Source: Nostoc sp. FACHB-280 (GTDB lineage: Bacteria > Cyanobacteriota > Cyanobacteriia > Cyanobacteriales > Nostocaceae). From it: 64,000 bases of DNA. The notes beneath the pieces were generated by a model. The model made no database searches. It saw only the letters and a list, made by a program, of their open reading frames with translations, and was not told where the DNA came from. Where the stretch lies: NCBI RefSeq assembly GCF_014697615.1, contig NZ_JACJSD010000014.1, positions 1 through 64,000 of the forward strand. Direction: 5' to 3'. The first letter of the stretch is position 1. The number at the start of each line of letters is the position of its first letter. Of the stretch, positions 36,992 through 44,696 are shown piece after piece. The position numbers and the translations under genes were made by a program.

Positions 36992-37062
36992 AGTCAAAAG
37001 TTAAAAGTAAAAAGGCAAAAGAATTATTGGTTTTTACTTTTGCCTTTTACCTTTTGACTTAA
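36990..37062 (+). terminator. Large hairpin repeat after glyA
   Basis: AAAGTCAAAAGTTAAAAGTA and AAAAGGCAAAAG on the left face CTTTTGCCTTTTACCTTTTG and ACTT on the right, with a short loop near 37025. The stem has few mismatches and is A/T-rich, consistent with a terminator. Related AAAAGGCAAAAG strings occur at 7860 and 30089, so it is also a dispersed repeat. Confidence 0.6.
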
Positions 37063-37160
37063 AAATCTTCTGCTGATAAAAACCGAAAATGTAGTAGATA
37101 TTAAGTAGAACCCTCCCTCGGCAGAGTTTTGTCTTAACCACTACTTAATTTAAAATACAG

Positions 37161-38207
37161 ATGCCTGCTCAGATTTATCATCTGATTGCCTTCCTGGTCG
37201 CAGCCGTAGTCGTTCTCTGGACTACGCCTGATGTAAAAAACATTGGTATAAAAAGTGGAACTGTAGATAAACCTGGTGGTCGAAAAGTTCATGAACGCCC
37301 AATGGTACGTCTGGGTGGAGTTTCTATCTTCGCAGGTACTCTCATTTCTCTACTCATTGTTTGGTGGCTAGGTGGATTTGCCAATTTACCACCTGACAAA
37401 GAATGGCAAATTTGGGGCGTTACCTTGGGGGGTTTAGGCTTTTTTCTCATTGGTTTAGCAGACGATTTACTCAATCTGTCTCCCTTGGGAAGATTGATTT
37501 TACAAGTAATTGTTGCTGCTGGCGCGTGGAAAGCAGGTGTAAGTATAGACTTTATTACAGTCCCTACCATAGGCATAGTTGAACTAAACTGGCTAAGTTT
37601 GCCAATTACCGTAATTTGGCTGGTGGGGATGGTGAACGCTATCAACTGGATTGACGGTTTAGATGGTTTAGCGGCTGGTGTGTCGGGAATTGCAGCCATA
37701 GTTATGCTTTTGGTGTCTTTATTTATGCACCAACCAGCCGCAGCCTTAATTGCAGCTGCTTTAGCTGGCGCAGCATTAGGTTTTCTCCGCTATAATTTCA
37801 ACCCCGCCCAAATCTTTATGGGAGATGGCGGGTCTTATTTTATGGGATTTACCTTAGCGGCTGTAGGCGTAATTGGTTTGGTGAAAGTTCCAGCTTTTAC
37901 CGCCGTAATTTTGCCTTATTTAATTTTGGCAGTACCCATTTTAGATATGTCCGCAGTCATTTTGACCCGCATTCGTCGTGGTCAATTGCCTTGGGTAGCA
38001 GATAGATGTCACTTACACCATCGATTACTACAAGCGGGTTTATCTCATCGCTGGACTGTGTTATTTATTTATACACTTACACTCTGGGTTGGCAGTTTAG
38101 CCTTAGCCGTAGCTGGTATCCCTAGTGGTATTGCTTATGCTTTTGGTGCTACCTCATTGTTAACTTATACCAGTTGGCGAGTTTGGAAACGCTCTCAGCA
38201 AAAGTAA
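37161..38207 (+). CDS. MraY/WecA-type polyprenyl-phosphate sugar-1-phosphate transferase
   Basis: The 348-residue protein has about ten membrane segments and the catalytic motifs of the family: KPGGRKVHERPMVRLGG, GLADDLLNLSPLGRL (Asp pair), NAINWIDGLDGLAAG, FMGDGGSYFMGF, and DRCHLHHRLLQAGLSH (His cluster). The first motif and the final HLHHRL are of the WecA/TagO branch rather than MraY, so it probably loads an N-acetylhexosamine 1-phosphate onto undecaprenyl phosphate to start a surface polysaccharide. It could feed LCP-type ligation. CinA follows after 200 bases of repeat. Confidence 0.88.
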   Translation: MPAQIYHLIAFLVAAVVVLWTTPDVKNIGIKSGTVDKPGGRKVHERPMVRLGGVSIFAGTLISLLIVWWLGGFANLPPDKEWQIWGVTLGGLGFFLIGLADDLLNLSPLGRLILQVIVAAGAWKAGVSIDFITVPTIGIVELNWLSLPITVIWLVGMVNAINWIDGLDGLAAGVSGIAAIVMLLVSLFMHQPAAALIAAALAGAALGFLRYNFNPAQIFMGDGGSYFMGFTLAAVGVIGLVKVPAFTAVILPYLILAVPILDMSAVILTRIRRGQLPWVADRCHLHHRLLQAGLSHRWTVLFIYTLTLWVGSLALAVAGIPSGIAYAFGATSLLTYTSWRVWKRSQQK

Positions 38208-38215
38208 AAATTAGT

Positions 38216-38395
38216 AAGGTAAAAGAAATACAGTATTTTAAATAAGAATACAGAAGTCGGAATTCAGAATTAATAAGTGGAGGAAAAAACCACCACTAAT
38301 GAGCGAAAGACTTAGCTGGTTATTTTAAAGTTTATCCGCCATTTTGATTCCTGACTTCTGAATTCTATTTAGATCAAGCCTGTTTCTTTTACCTT
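38216..38395. repeat. Nested inverted repeats forming a 180-bp potential hairpin
   Basis: Outer arms AAGGTAAAAGAAA (38216-38228) and TTTCTTTTACCTT (38383-38395) are perfect complements. Inside, AGAATACAGAAGTCGGAAT (38245-38263) faces ATTCCTGACTTCTGAATTCT (38347-38366) with few mismatches. The inner arms belong to a family also at 7780/7984 and 35177/35269. No gene lies within. Confidence 0.65.
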
Positions 38396-38409
38396 TTGCT
38401 TTAATTATT

Positions 38410-39660
38410 ATGAGTGCAGAAATTATTTGTGTTGGTACTGAACTGCTATTAGGTGATATTCTCAACAGTAATTCTCAATTCCTCGCCCAACAATTAGCGA
38501 AACTCGGCATTCCTCATTATTATCAAACAGTGGTGGGGGATAATCCCGAAAGATTAAAGAAAGTTATTGAAATTGCTATTGCTAGAGCGAATATTTTAAT
38601 TTTTACGGGTGGTCTTGGCCCCACACCAGATGATTTAACTTGTGAAACCATTGCAGATTTTTTTGGCGCACCTTTAGTAGAAGATCCAGAAATTATCGAA
38701 GATATTACTCAGAAATTTGCTCAACGGGGTCGGGTGATGACTCCCACCAACCGCAAGCAAGCTTTAATTCCCCAAGGTGCTGAAGTTTTACCCAACCCAA
38801 CAGGAACCGCACCGGGGATTATTTGGCAACCTCGTCCGGAAATTACGATTTTTACTTTCCCTGGTGTTCCTAGTGAAATGTACAGAATGTGGTACGAAAC
38901 AGCAGTACCATTTCTGCAAAGCCAAGGCTGGGGTAAGGAAATTATTTATAGCCGGAGTTTAAGATTTTGGGGTATTGGTGAGTCGGCTTTAGCGGAAAAA
39001 GTGTCTTCTTATTTCAACTTACCCAACCCAACAGTTGCACCTTACGCGGGTAAGGGAGAGGTAAGACTAAGAATTTCTGCCAAAGCAACATCAGAAGCCG
39101 CCGCCGAGGAATTGATTGCACCTATTGAACAACAATTGAAAGAAATTGCCGGGTTAGATTGTTATGGTGCTGATGATGATACTTTAGCTTCTGTGGTGGG
39201 TGAGTTGTTGCGTTCAGCAGGCGAAACTGTATCAGTAGCCGAATCTTGTACTGGTGGTGGATTGGGGCAAATGTTCACAGAAATTGCTGGTAGTTCTGAT
39301 TATTTTTGGGGTGGGGTCATTTCTTACGATAACTCGGCAAAGGTGCGGTTATTGGGGGTAAACCCAGAAGATTTAGAGAAATTTGGGGCTGTGAGTCCTG
39401 TGGTAGCTGAACAAATGGCTATGGGAGTGAAAAGCCGCTTAGAAACTAGTTGGGGATTGAGTATTACTGGTATTGCTGGCCCTGGTGGCGGAACGGATAC
39501 CAAGCCTGTGGGTTTAGTTTATATCGGTTTAGCTGGGCCAAATAACGAAGTGAAAAGTTTTGAGCAGCGTTTTGGGACAATGCGCGATCGCACTTTTATT
39601 CGTCATTTAAGCGCCTGTACAGCAATAGATTTGCTGCGTCGGCGGTTGTTGATGCGGTAA
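38410..39660 (+). CDS. cinA: CinA-like protein (competence/damage-inducible protein A)
   Basis: The 416-residue protein has an N-terminal MoCF/CinA domain (IICVGTELLLGDILNSNSQF, FTGGLGPTPDDLT, FPGVPSEM) and a C-terminal CinA domain (SVAESCTGGGLGQMFTEIAG, ITGIAGPGGG, GLVYIGL) of the PncC type. PncC removes amide from NMN in NAD salvage, and the N-terminal domain has ADP-ribose pyrophosphatase activity in studied homologues. Both halves look intact. It is codirectional with the WecA-like gene but separated by a repeat, so probably has its own promoter. Confidence 0.92.
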   Translation: MSAEIICVGTELLLGDILNSNSQFLAQQLAKLGIPHYYQTVVGDNPERLKKVIEIAIARANILIFTGGLGPTPDDLTCETIADFFGAPLVEDPEIIEDITQKFAQRGRVMTPTNRKQALIPQGAEVLPNPTGTAPGIIWQPRPEITIFTFPGVPSEMYRMWYETAVPFLQSQGWGKEIIYSRSLRFWGIGESALAEKVSSYFNLPNPTVAPYAGKGEVRLRISAKATSEAAAEELIAPIEQQLKEIAGLDCYGADDDTLASVVGELLRSAGETVSVAESCTGGGLGQMFTEIAGSSDYFWGGVISYDNSAKVRLLGVNPEDLEKFGAVSPVVAEQMAMGVKSRLETSWGLSITGIAGPGGGTDTKPVGLVYIGLAGPNNEVKSFEQRFGTMRDRTFIRHLSACTAIDLLRRRLLMR

Positions 39661-39770
39661 GGAGTCGGGATTGGGGAATAGGGAGTAGATTTGTTTATAG
39701 CTAACTTCGGATTTTTTATCTAAATGAGGTGCATTTCTCTAGTCCCTAACCCCTAGCCTCTCTGAACTAT

Positions 39771-40385
39771 ATGAGCAAAATTCCTATCCTCCAACCAAAT
39801 CAGTCTTACACTTTCCGAAGCTATTTTGAGATGTTATTTGAGCCAGAAGATATCTTGGCTGAATTTGGTTATTCTTTAAAACGTTCTACTCTAAATTTGC
39901 CAAAGTCAAATGCTGAATTAGACAGATTGATCAATCTCAAATCCAGAATAGAAGAAAGTTTGCCATATATAAGTTTAACTAGTGAAGCAGCCCGGAGAGA
40001 GTTATTAATCGCGCCAATTTTATTAGATGTTATTCATTACACCCGCGCTCAATTGAGAATTGAATATCCTTTGACGGTTACAGAACAGTTAAAAGGTTCT
40101 CTTGATTACTATCTGCATACTGACCAGAAGCTTTTAGTTGTAGAAGCCAAAAATGCTGATTTAGCCAGAGGATTTACTCAACTAGCAGTAGAATTAATTG
40201 CTTTAGATAGGTGGACTGATTCTCAAGATGTTTATCTACAAGGGGCAGTTTCTACAGGTGATATCTGGCAATTTGGTGGATTAAATCGAGAAAATAAACA
40301 AATAACTCAGGACTTAAATTTATATAGAGTTCCGGCGGATATAGAAGAGCTAATTAGGATTTTAGTAGCGATATTGGGTTATTGA
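39771..40385 (+). CDS. PD-(D/E)XK nuclease-like protein of unknown function
   Basis: The 204-residue protein has a restriction-endonuclease-like core: LKGSLDYYLHTDQKLLVVEAKNADLARGF, in which Asp (GSLDYY) and the E-A-K (VVEAK) sit at the usual PD-(D/E)XK spacing, followed by a helix with Gln (FTQLAVELIALDRW). No partner methylase or DNA-binding module is adjacent. Similar single-domain proteins occur widely in cyanobacteria without assigned function. A HIP1-centred palindromic terminator starts at its stop codon. It converges on the 40415 gene. Confidence 0.65.
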   Translation: MSKIPILQPNQSYTFRSYFEMLFEPEDILAEFGYSLKRSTLNLPKSNAELDRLINLKSRIEESLPYISLTSEAARRELLIAPILLDVIHYTRAQLRIEYPLTVTEQLKGSLDYYLHTDQKLLVVEAKNADLARGFTQLAVELIALDRWTDSQDVYLQGAVSTGDIWQFGGLNRENKQITQDLNLYRVPADIEELIRILVAILGY

Positions 40386-40410
40386 AAAAAAGAGCGATCG
40401 CTCTTTTTTA
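40385..40410. terminator. Bidirectional terminator built on a HIP1 octamer
   Basis: AAAAAAGAGCGATCGCTCTTTTTT is a near-perfect palindrome. The centre GCGATCGC is HIP1, and the A and T runs give U-tails on both strands. It sits between two converging genes. Confidence 0.85.
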
Positions 40411-40414
40411 GTCC

Positions 40415-40654
40415 TCAATCTAGAGTTACCTGTTTAACCGTAATACTCATCATTTGCTGATCTTCACTGTTTGGTGCAATTTGCGGCTTACTCCAAGCTG
40501 CTACTTCGACAAAGCCAAGACGATACAGCCAGTGAATAATGCTATTGATACCGCGTCGGGAACCAATCAGGAGAATTTTGACAGACTCGCGTTTTGGTTG
40601 AGATGAAGCAGGGTCAATAAAGTCAGGTGTATTAGAGACAAATTCTTCAGCCAT
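40415..40654 (-). CDS. Small protein of unknown function, divergent from an XRE-type regulator
   Basis: The 79-residue product starts MAEEFVSNTPDF and has a core VKILLIGSRRGINSIIHWLYRLGFVEVAAW with a Rossmann-like beta strand and glycine turn, then a tail ending in VKQVTLD. I believe such short proteins recur in cyanobacteria near regulators and nucleases, but no function is known. It is divergently transcribed from the XRE-type gene, and two identical 20-bp palindromes lie between them, so it is a likely target of that regulator (inference). Confidence 0.6.
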   Translation of the reverse strand: MAEEFVSNTPDFIDPASSQPKRESVKILLIGSRRGINSIIHWLYRLGFVEVAAWSKPQIAPNSEDQQMMSITVKQVTLD

Positions 40655-40681
40655 TGAGTTATACCTAAGATTTTTAAATTT

Positions 40682-40701
40682 ATGTACGCAATCAGGTACA
40701 T
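40682..40701. promoter_or_regulatory. Operator copy 1 (ATGTAC-N8-GTACAT)
   Basis: ATGTACGCAATCAGGTACAT is a 20-bp imperfect palindrome with 6-base arms. An identical 20-base copy lies at 40720-40739, 38 bases centre to centre. Copy 1 starts 28 bases upstream of the minus-strand 40415 gene. Confidence 0.75.
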
Positions 40702-40719
40702 AAGATTCAGTCTACCTTA

Positions 40720-40739
40720 ATGTACGCAATCAGGTACAT
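40720..40739. promoter_or_regulatory. Operator copy 2 (ATGTAC-N8-GTACAT)
   Basis: This copy is identical to that at 40682-40701. It ends 35 bases before the XRE-type start codon, in the position expected for autoregulation by a Cro/CI-like repressor. Confidence 0.75.
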
Positions 40740-40774
40740 TTACTTAGTTTTAATTCCCTGACAAAATCTAAAAA

Positions 40775-41005
40775 ATGGGGAAAGCAGGTAAAGCACTAAA
40801 ACAGGTCTTGGAGATTTACGACATCAGCCAGAATCAACTGGCTGTGGCAATGGGTATAGCAAGGTCTAGTATTAATGGTTGGGTAAACGAGACTAGATCG
40901 CCAACATCTGACGCAATACTAGAAATCCGCAAGGGTTTACAAAAAATTAATTCAGAAGCAGCTCAAGAGTTCATTCGGCTTTACTTGAGTGAAGAAGATT
41001 GTTGA
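40775..41005 (+). CDS. Small XRE/Cro-type helix-turn-helix regulator
   Basis: The 76-residue protein is one HTH domain: LKQVLEIYDISQNQLAVAMGIARSSINGWVNETRSP, with the recognition helix in ARSSINGW, then a short helical tail. It probably binds the duplicated 20-bp palindrome just upstream and controls both itself and the divergent 40415 gene (inference). Nothing here shows whether it belongs to a toxin-antitoxin pair. Confidence 0.8.
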   Translation: MGKAGKALKQVLEIYDISQNQLAVAMGIARSSINGWVNETRSPTSDAILEIRKGLQKINSEAAQEFIRLYLSEEDC

Positions 41006-41035
41006 CATACTTGTACTAAAGTACTTCCTTGGTTA

Positions 41036-41512
41036 CTAATTATCAACATAATTTTGGGATTTGTATTTTTCATAAATTCTGACAGCAGCTTCTAGATATT
41101 GAAACAATAAATGGTAATCAGATATATCAGGTAATACTAATTCAACAGCAGCAGTAGTTTCCATGATGCCAAGATGCTCTGCTTCATTTTTAAAGGCTTC
41201 AATAGACCACCACAATCGAGCTATAGCAGTTTGTATTTCTTCCCTTTCAGGCAAATACCATATTTTTTGACCAATTTCATAACACTGTAAAGAAGTTAAG
41301 ACATTTGCCTCTTCAATTGCTTGCTGAACATATTTATCAAGCTGGGAAAATTTATCAGATTTTCTATCTAATGAATATATTTGTATACATGCTATCCCCC
41401 ATTTAATTGCTAAAATATAATGATATTTTTGTAATTCTTAGGCAACTGGATAAGCCCAAAGTATTTTTTTCTGTTCTATGGTTTGTTTTACATTTTCTAT
41501 TATTTGTTTCAT
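41036..41512 (-). pseudogene. Four-helix-bundle-like gene broken by one in-frame stop codon
   Basis: One minus-strand frame runs from ATG (41510-41512) to the stop at 41036, interrupted only by TAA at 41438-41440, after 24 codons (MKQIIENVKQ...WAYPVA). Downstream codons continue as ELQKYHYILAIKWG and into LWWSIEAFKNEAEHLGIMET. A CAA-to-TAA change (Gln in VA-Q-ELQKYHY) would explain it. A TTG at 41254 could still start a 72-residue product, but the sequence upstream looks equally coding. The full product would be about 158 helical residues. I do not recognise the family. Confidence 0.6.
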
Positions 41513-41549
41513 AACTAAGTATCAATAAATTATTTAATAAATACCAAAA

Positions 41550-41580
41550 GAAAGTGACTCTGAATTTCAGAGTCACTTTC
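41550..41580 (-). terminator. Terminator downstream of gnd
   Basis: GAAAGTGACTCTGA (41550-41563) and TCAGAGTCACTTTC (41567-41580) form a perfect 14-bp stem with a 3-base loop. On the minus strand it is followed by TTTTGG. A second hairpin nearer the gene (AAACTTTCAC 41603-41612 with GTGAAAGTTT 41625-41634) directly follows the gnd stop codon. Confidence 0.85.
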
Positions 41581-41634
41581 TAATTTGCAACAGACAGCAA
41601 TTTAAACTTTCACAACATACTCAAAAGTGAAAGT

Positions 41635-43065
41635 TTACTTTTTAGCTTCTTCGATGGGAACCCATTCTGTGTGGAAAGAACCGGGTTTGTCGAGACGCAG
41701 ATAGGTGTGTGCGCCGAAGTAGTCGCGTTGTGCTTGAGTGAGGTTTTGGGGCAAGCGATCGCGGCGATAGCTGTCAAAATAATCTAAAGATGCGCTAAAA
41801 GCTGGGACAGGAATACCCAGTTGAGCAGCAGTAATGATCACTTCCCGCCAAGCTGCTTGTCTGTCTAGAATTGTTTGCTTAAATTCAGGAGCTAAGAGCA
41901 AGTTAGGCAATGCAGGATTTTCGGTAAATGCCTTTTTAATCTTATTCAAAAAGCCAGCGCGAATAATACAGCCACCTTTCCAAATCCGAGCTAATTCGCC
42001 CAAATCCAAATTCCAGTTGAAGGTTTTGGAAGCTGTAGATAGCAGCGCCATCCCTTGAGCGTAAGAACAAATCTTGGAGCAATATAACGCATCCCGGACT
42101 TTGTTAATAAACTCTTTGGTAGTACCGCTATATTTGCCACTGGGGCCTGAGAGTTGTTTAGATGCAGCTATCCGTTCATCTTTAATTGAAGAGATAATCC
42201 GCGCATTTACGGCTGCTGTAATGGTAGGAATAGAAACGCCTAATTCCAACGCAGTTTGTACAGTCCAACGACCAGTTCCCTTTTGACCTGCTGCGTCTAC
42301 AATCAAATCTACCAAAGGTAGACTGGTGTCTGGGTCAATGTAAGGGAAGATATTAGCTGTAATCTCAATCAAAAATGAGTTGAGTTCGTCAGTGGTGTTC
42401 CATTCAGCAAACACTTCGTGAAGTTGATTGTGGTCAAGTCCACCAGCATTTTTCAGCAAGTCGTAGGCTTCAGCAATTAGCTGCATGTCACCATACTCAA
42501 TGCCGTTGTGTACCATCTTCACATAGTGACCGGAACCACCAGGGCCAACGTATGTCACACAAGGGCCGTCATCAACTTGGGCAGCAATTTTATTGAAAAT
42601 TGGTGAGAGATACTCATAAGAACTTTGGGTACCACCGGGCATGAGAGAAGGGCCGTTTAATGCGCCTTCTTCACCACCACTTACACCCATACCGAGAAAC
42701 CGTAGACCTAGGGGTTCTAATTCTTCGGTACGTCTTTGGGTATCTTCAAACCAAGAGTTGCCGCCATCAATGATGATATCGCCTTCGTCGAGCAAAGGTT
42801 TTAGCTGTTGAATCACCGCATCTACGGGTTTACCAGCTTGCACCATTACTAGAATTTTGCGGGGACGTTCTAGTGCGGCGACGAATTCTTCTAAAGTAAA
42901 GGCCGCTTTAACGTTACGTCCTGGCGCACGTTCAGCCATGAAAGCATCGGTTTTTTCGCGGGAGCGGTTGTATACTGCAATTGGAAAACCGTTACGTTCC
43001 ACGTTGAGAGCGATATTCTCGCCCATAACAGCTAATCCAATCACACCAAAGCTTTGTAGTGTCAT
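41635..43065 (-). CDS. gnd: 6-phosphogluconate dehydrogenase, decarboxylating
   Basis: Gnd oxidises 6-phosphogluconate to ribulose 5-phosphate, making NADPH in the oxidative pentose phosphate pathway. That pathway supplies reductant to heterocysts and to cells in the dark. The 476-residue protein has the Rossmann opening FGVIGLAVMGENIALNVERN, ILVMVQAGKPVD, GVSGGEEGALNGPSLMPGG, and the catalytic GPGGSGHYVKMVHNGIEYGD. It ends with the usual QRDYFGAHTYLRLDKPG-type tail. Two hairpins follow the stop. It is transcribed alone. Confidence 0.95.
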   Translation of the reverse strand: MTLQSFGVIGLAVMGENIALNVERNGFPIAVYNRSREKTDAFMAERAPGRNVKAAFTLEEFVAALERPRKILVMVQAGKPVDAVIQQLKPLLDEGDIIIDGGNSWFEDTQRRTEELEPLGLRFLGMGVSGGEEGALNGPSLMPGGTQSSYEYLSPIFNKIAAQVDDGPCVTYVGPGGSGHYVKMVHNGIEYGDMQLIAEAYDLLKNAGGLDHNQLHEVFAEWNTTDELNSFLIEITANIFPYIDPDTSLPLVDLIVDAAGQKGTGRWTVQTALELGVSIPTITAAVNARIISSIKDERIAASKQLSGPSGKYSGTTKEFINKVRDALYCSKICSYAQGMALLSTASKTFNWNLDLGELARIWKGGCIIRAGFLNKIKKAFTENPALPNLLLAPEFKQTILDRQAAWREVIITAAQLGIPVPAFSASLDYFDSYRRDRLPQNLTQAQRDYFGAHTYLRLDKPGSFHTEWVPIEEAKK

Positions 43066-43379
43066 AACTAGTTTGGCTAACTCTTGCAGATTCTTTCATC
43101 TTTTAGGGTAATCCGAGAGTTTCTCTTATCCCCTAAAGAAGACATTAAGAGTTACCTTGATTGCTAAAAGCTCAGAACTAACATCACATATAACAAGTTT
43201 TAAATTGTATCTAATTCAACAATTGTGCTACAAAATTTGCAAAATTGGAGTATCTAGTTTAGGCATTAGGCAGATGGGATAAAGGATTAAATTCAGAATA
43301 ATTTTTCCTTAAATTAAGATAAATTTTCCTGTATCCAGTCCCTAATACCTGATAACAAATAGTTAAGGAGTAACCAAAA
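43066..43379. other. Intergenic interval between gnd and ycf66
   Basis: These 314 bases separate divergent genes and should hold both promoters. AAGGAG lies nine bases upstream of the ycf66 ATG. No repeat or further gene stands out. Confidence 0.5.
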
Positions 43380-44078
43380 ATGCTGGCATACGTCCTAGCT
43401 TTGGTGGTCGGTATTGGTAGTTTATTACTCTACATATCGGCGTTCTTTTTCCCTGAAATCCATCGCAAGAATGATTTTATTTGGAGCGGCATTGGGCTGT
43501 TTTACGCTTTAGTATTATGGGTGTTTGCCCCCCACATTAGCGGCGGATTATTACTAGGCCATGTGGCGAGTGTGGCTCTTTTGGTGTGGTTTGGTTGGCA
43601 AACTTTATCACTGCGTCGCCAAGTCACACCACAGTTACAACAAACGCCTGTACCCAGTTCGGAAGCTGTGAAAACTTCTCTGCAAGCACAGGTGACAAAG
43701 GTATCTCTTCCAGAACGCCTTGGCAAATTACAACAAAGTTTGAGTAGCACCTTTGGCGGTGTGAAAAGCAAAGTACAACCACCTGTCAGTAAAAATGTAC
43801 CAGTAGAGCAACCTGCTGTTGAGATTATTGACAAAACTACACCCATTCCAGAACCTGCGACTGAAGAAGTACCTGCGACTACAGATGCTGCACCTGTAAC
43901 TGAGGTGGTTCCAGAAGTAATTCCACCCCATCCCCCATCCCCGGAGTTGGTGGAAGCCGCGCAAGCACATCCTGAAGCAGAAAATATAGAACCAATCCCC
44001 GTAGAAGAAATTGCGCCTGATGCGGTGCTTGCTCCCCCTGCGGAAGCCCCACCAGAACAAATACCACCAAATAGTTGA
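43380..44078 (+). CDS. Ycf66 family membrane protein
   Basis: The N-terminal 80 residues have two or three membrane segments and the Ycf66 pattern MLAYVLALVVGIGSLLLYIS, FFPEIHRKNDFIWSGIGLFYAL and GGLLLGHVASVALLVWFGWQTL. The remaining 150 residues are a soluble tail rich in Pro, Glu, Val and Ala, which is typical of cyanobacterial members and probably disordered. Ycf66 is found in cyanobacteria and some plastid genomes. Its function is not established. ATG 43380 follows AAGGAG. A hairpin (44095-44130) ends the unit. Confidence 0.88.
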   Translation: MLAYVLALVVGIGSLLLYISAFFFPEIHRKNDFIWSGIGLFYALVLWVFAPHISGGLLLGHVASVALLVWFGWQTLSLRRQVTPQLQQTPVPSSEAVKTSLQAQVTKVSLPERLGKLQQSLSSTFGGVKSKVQPPVSKNVPVEQPAVEIIDKTTPIPEPATEEVPATTDAAPVTEVVPEVIPPHPPSPELVEAAQAHPEAENIEPIPVEEIAPDAVLAPPAEAPPEQIPPNS

Positions 44079-44094
44079 ATTCGTTAAATTTTGT

Positions 44095-44130
44095 AAAACC
44101 CAGCTTGATTTTATGATCATGTTGGGTTTT
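44095..44130 (+). terminator. Terminator after ycf66
   Basis: AAAACCCAGC (44095-44104) pairs with GTTGGGTTTT (44121-44130), ten pairs allowing one G-T. The stem ends in TTTT and lies 17 bases after the stop. Confidence 0.7.
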
Positions 44131-44178
44131 GCTGTGATCTCAAGTTGCTAGTGGCGATCGCACAAATTAAACTAGCGA

Positions 44179-44577
44179 CTAAATAAATAATGCAGGAGAC
44201 ACATGAAAAAATTCTCCTAATGCTTTTGCTTGAGCTTTACTAATTGCTCTGTTACCGTTCACAACTTCGGAAACCACGCCTTTAGAACCAATAATTCCCA
44301 CCAAGTCAGATTGTTTAATTCCTCGCGCTTCCATCAAATGCTTAAGGATTGCATGAGGCGATGATGGTTCAATAGGATAGTGTTTTTTTTCAAACTCTTC
44401 AATGAGAGTCACTAGCAACTGTAGTATGGCGGTTTGTTCTGGTGTACGATTTTTACATACCATTAATTTTTCTACAGTTTCTAGAGTGCGATCGTATTCT
44501 TCTTCTGTTGCGATTACTTTAGGTTGAAACTCAACTAGCAGTTCACTGTAAGAGTTTTGATTAAACAAAATATTCAT
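44179..44577 (-). CDS. higA: HigA-like antitoxin
   Basis: The 132-residue protein has an N-terminal helical part (LVEFQPKVIATEEEYDRTLETVEKLM) and a C-terminal HTH (LKHLMEARGIKQSDLVGIIGSKGVVSEVVNGNRAISK), the layout of HigA antitoxins that pair with HigB RNases. It lies downstream of the toxin gene, the typical higBA order. ATG 44577 (MNILFNQNSY) is chosen; ATG 44586 or TTG 44631 are possible. Inverted repeats in the 119-base gap to higB (44614-44639, 44651-44667) could be an internal operator giving extra antitoxin. Confidence 0.82.
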   Translation of the reverse strand: MNILFNQNSYSELLVEFQPKVIATEEEYDRTLETVEKLMVCKNRTPEQTAILQLLVTLIEEFEKKHYPIEPSSPHAILKHLMEARGIKQSDLVGIIGSKGVVSEVVNGNRAISKAQAKALGEFFHVSPALFI

Positions 44578-44613
44578 ATTTAACATCCGTTGACGGCGAA
44601 GACCCGTATCATG

Positions 44614-44667
44614 ACTTACTCCAATCCTCAAAAGTAAGTATGACTTTTAGGCACTACCAAATAGTGC
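44614..44667. promoter_or_regulatory. Two inverted repeats between higB and higA
   Basis: ACTTACT (44614-44620) and AGTAAGT (44633-44639) form one pair, and GCACTA (44651-44656) and TAGTGC (44662-44667) a second. They lie in an unusually long gap inside a toxin-antitoxin operon. They may be an internal promoter and operator for higA or RNA hairpins. Confidence 0.4.
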
Positions 44668-44696
44668 AACCTAATTTTAATTTTATCTAAAAAATA

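Noticed and set aside
43502-44120. Minus-strand open frames with long Phe/Trp/Cys-rich translations
   Set aside because: They are antisense to the Pro- and Glu-rich tail of Ycf66 and reflect its codon composition.
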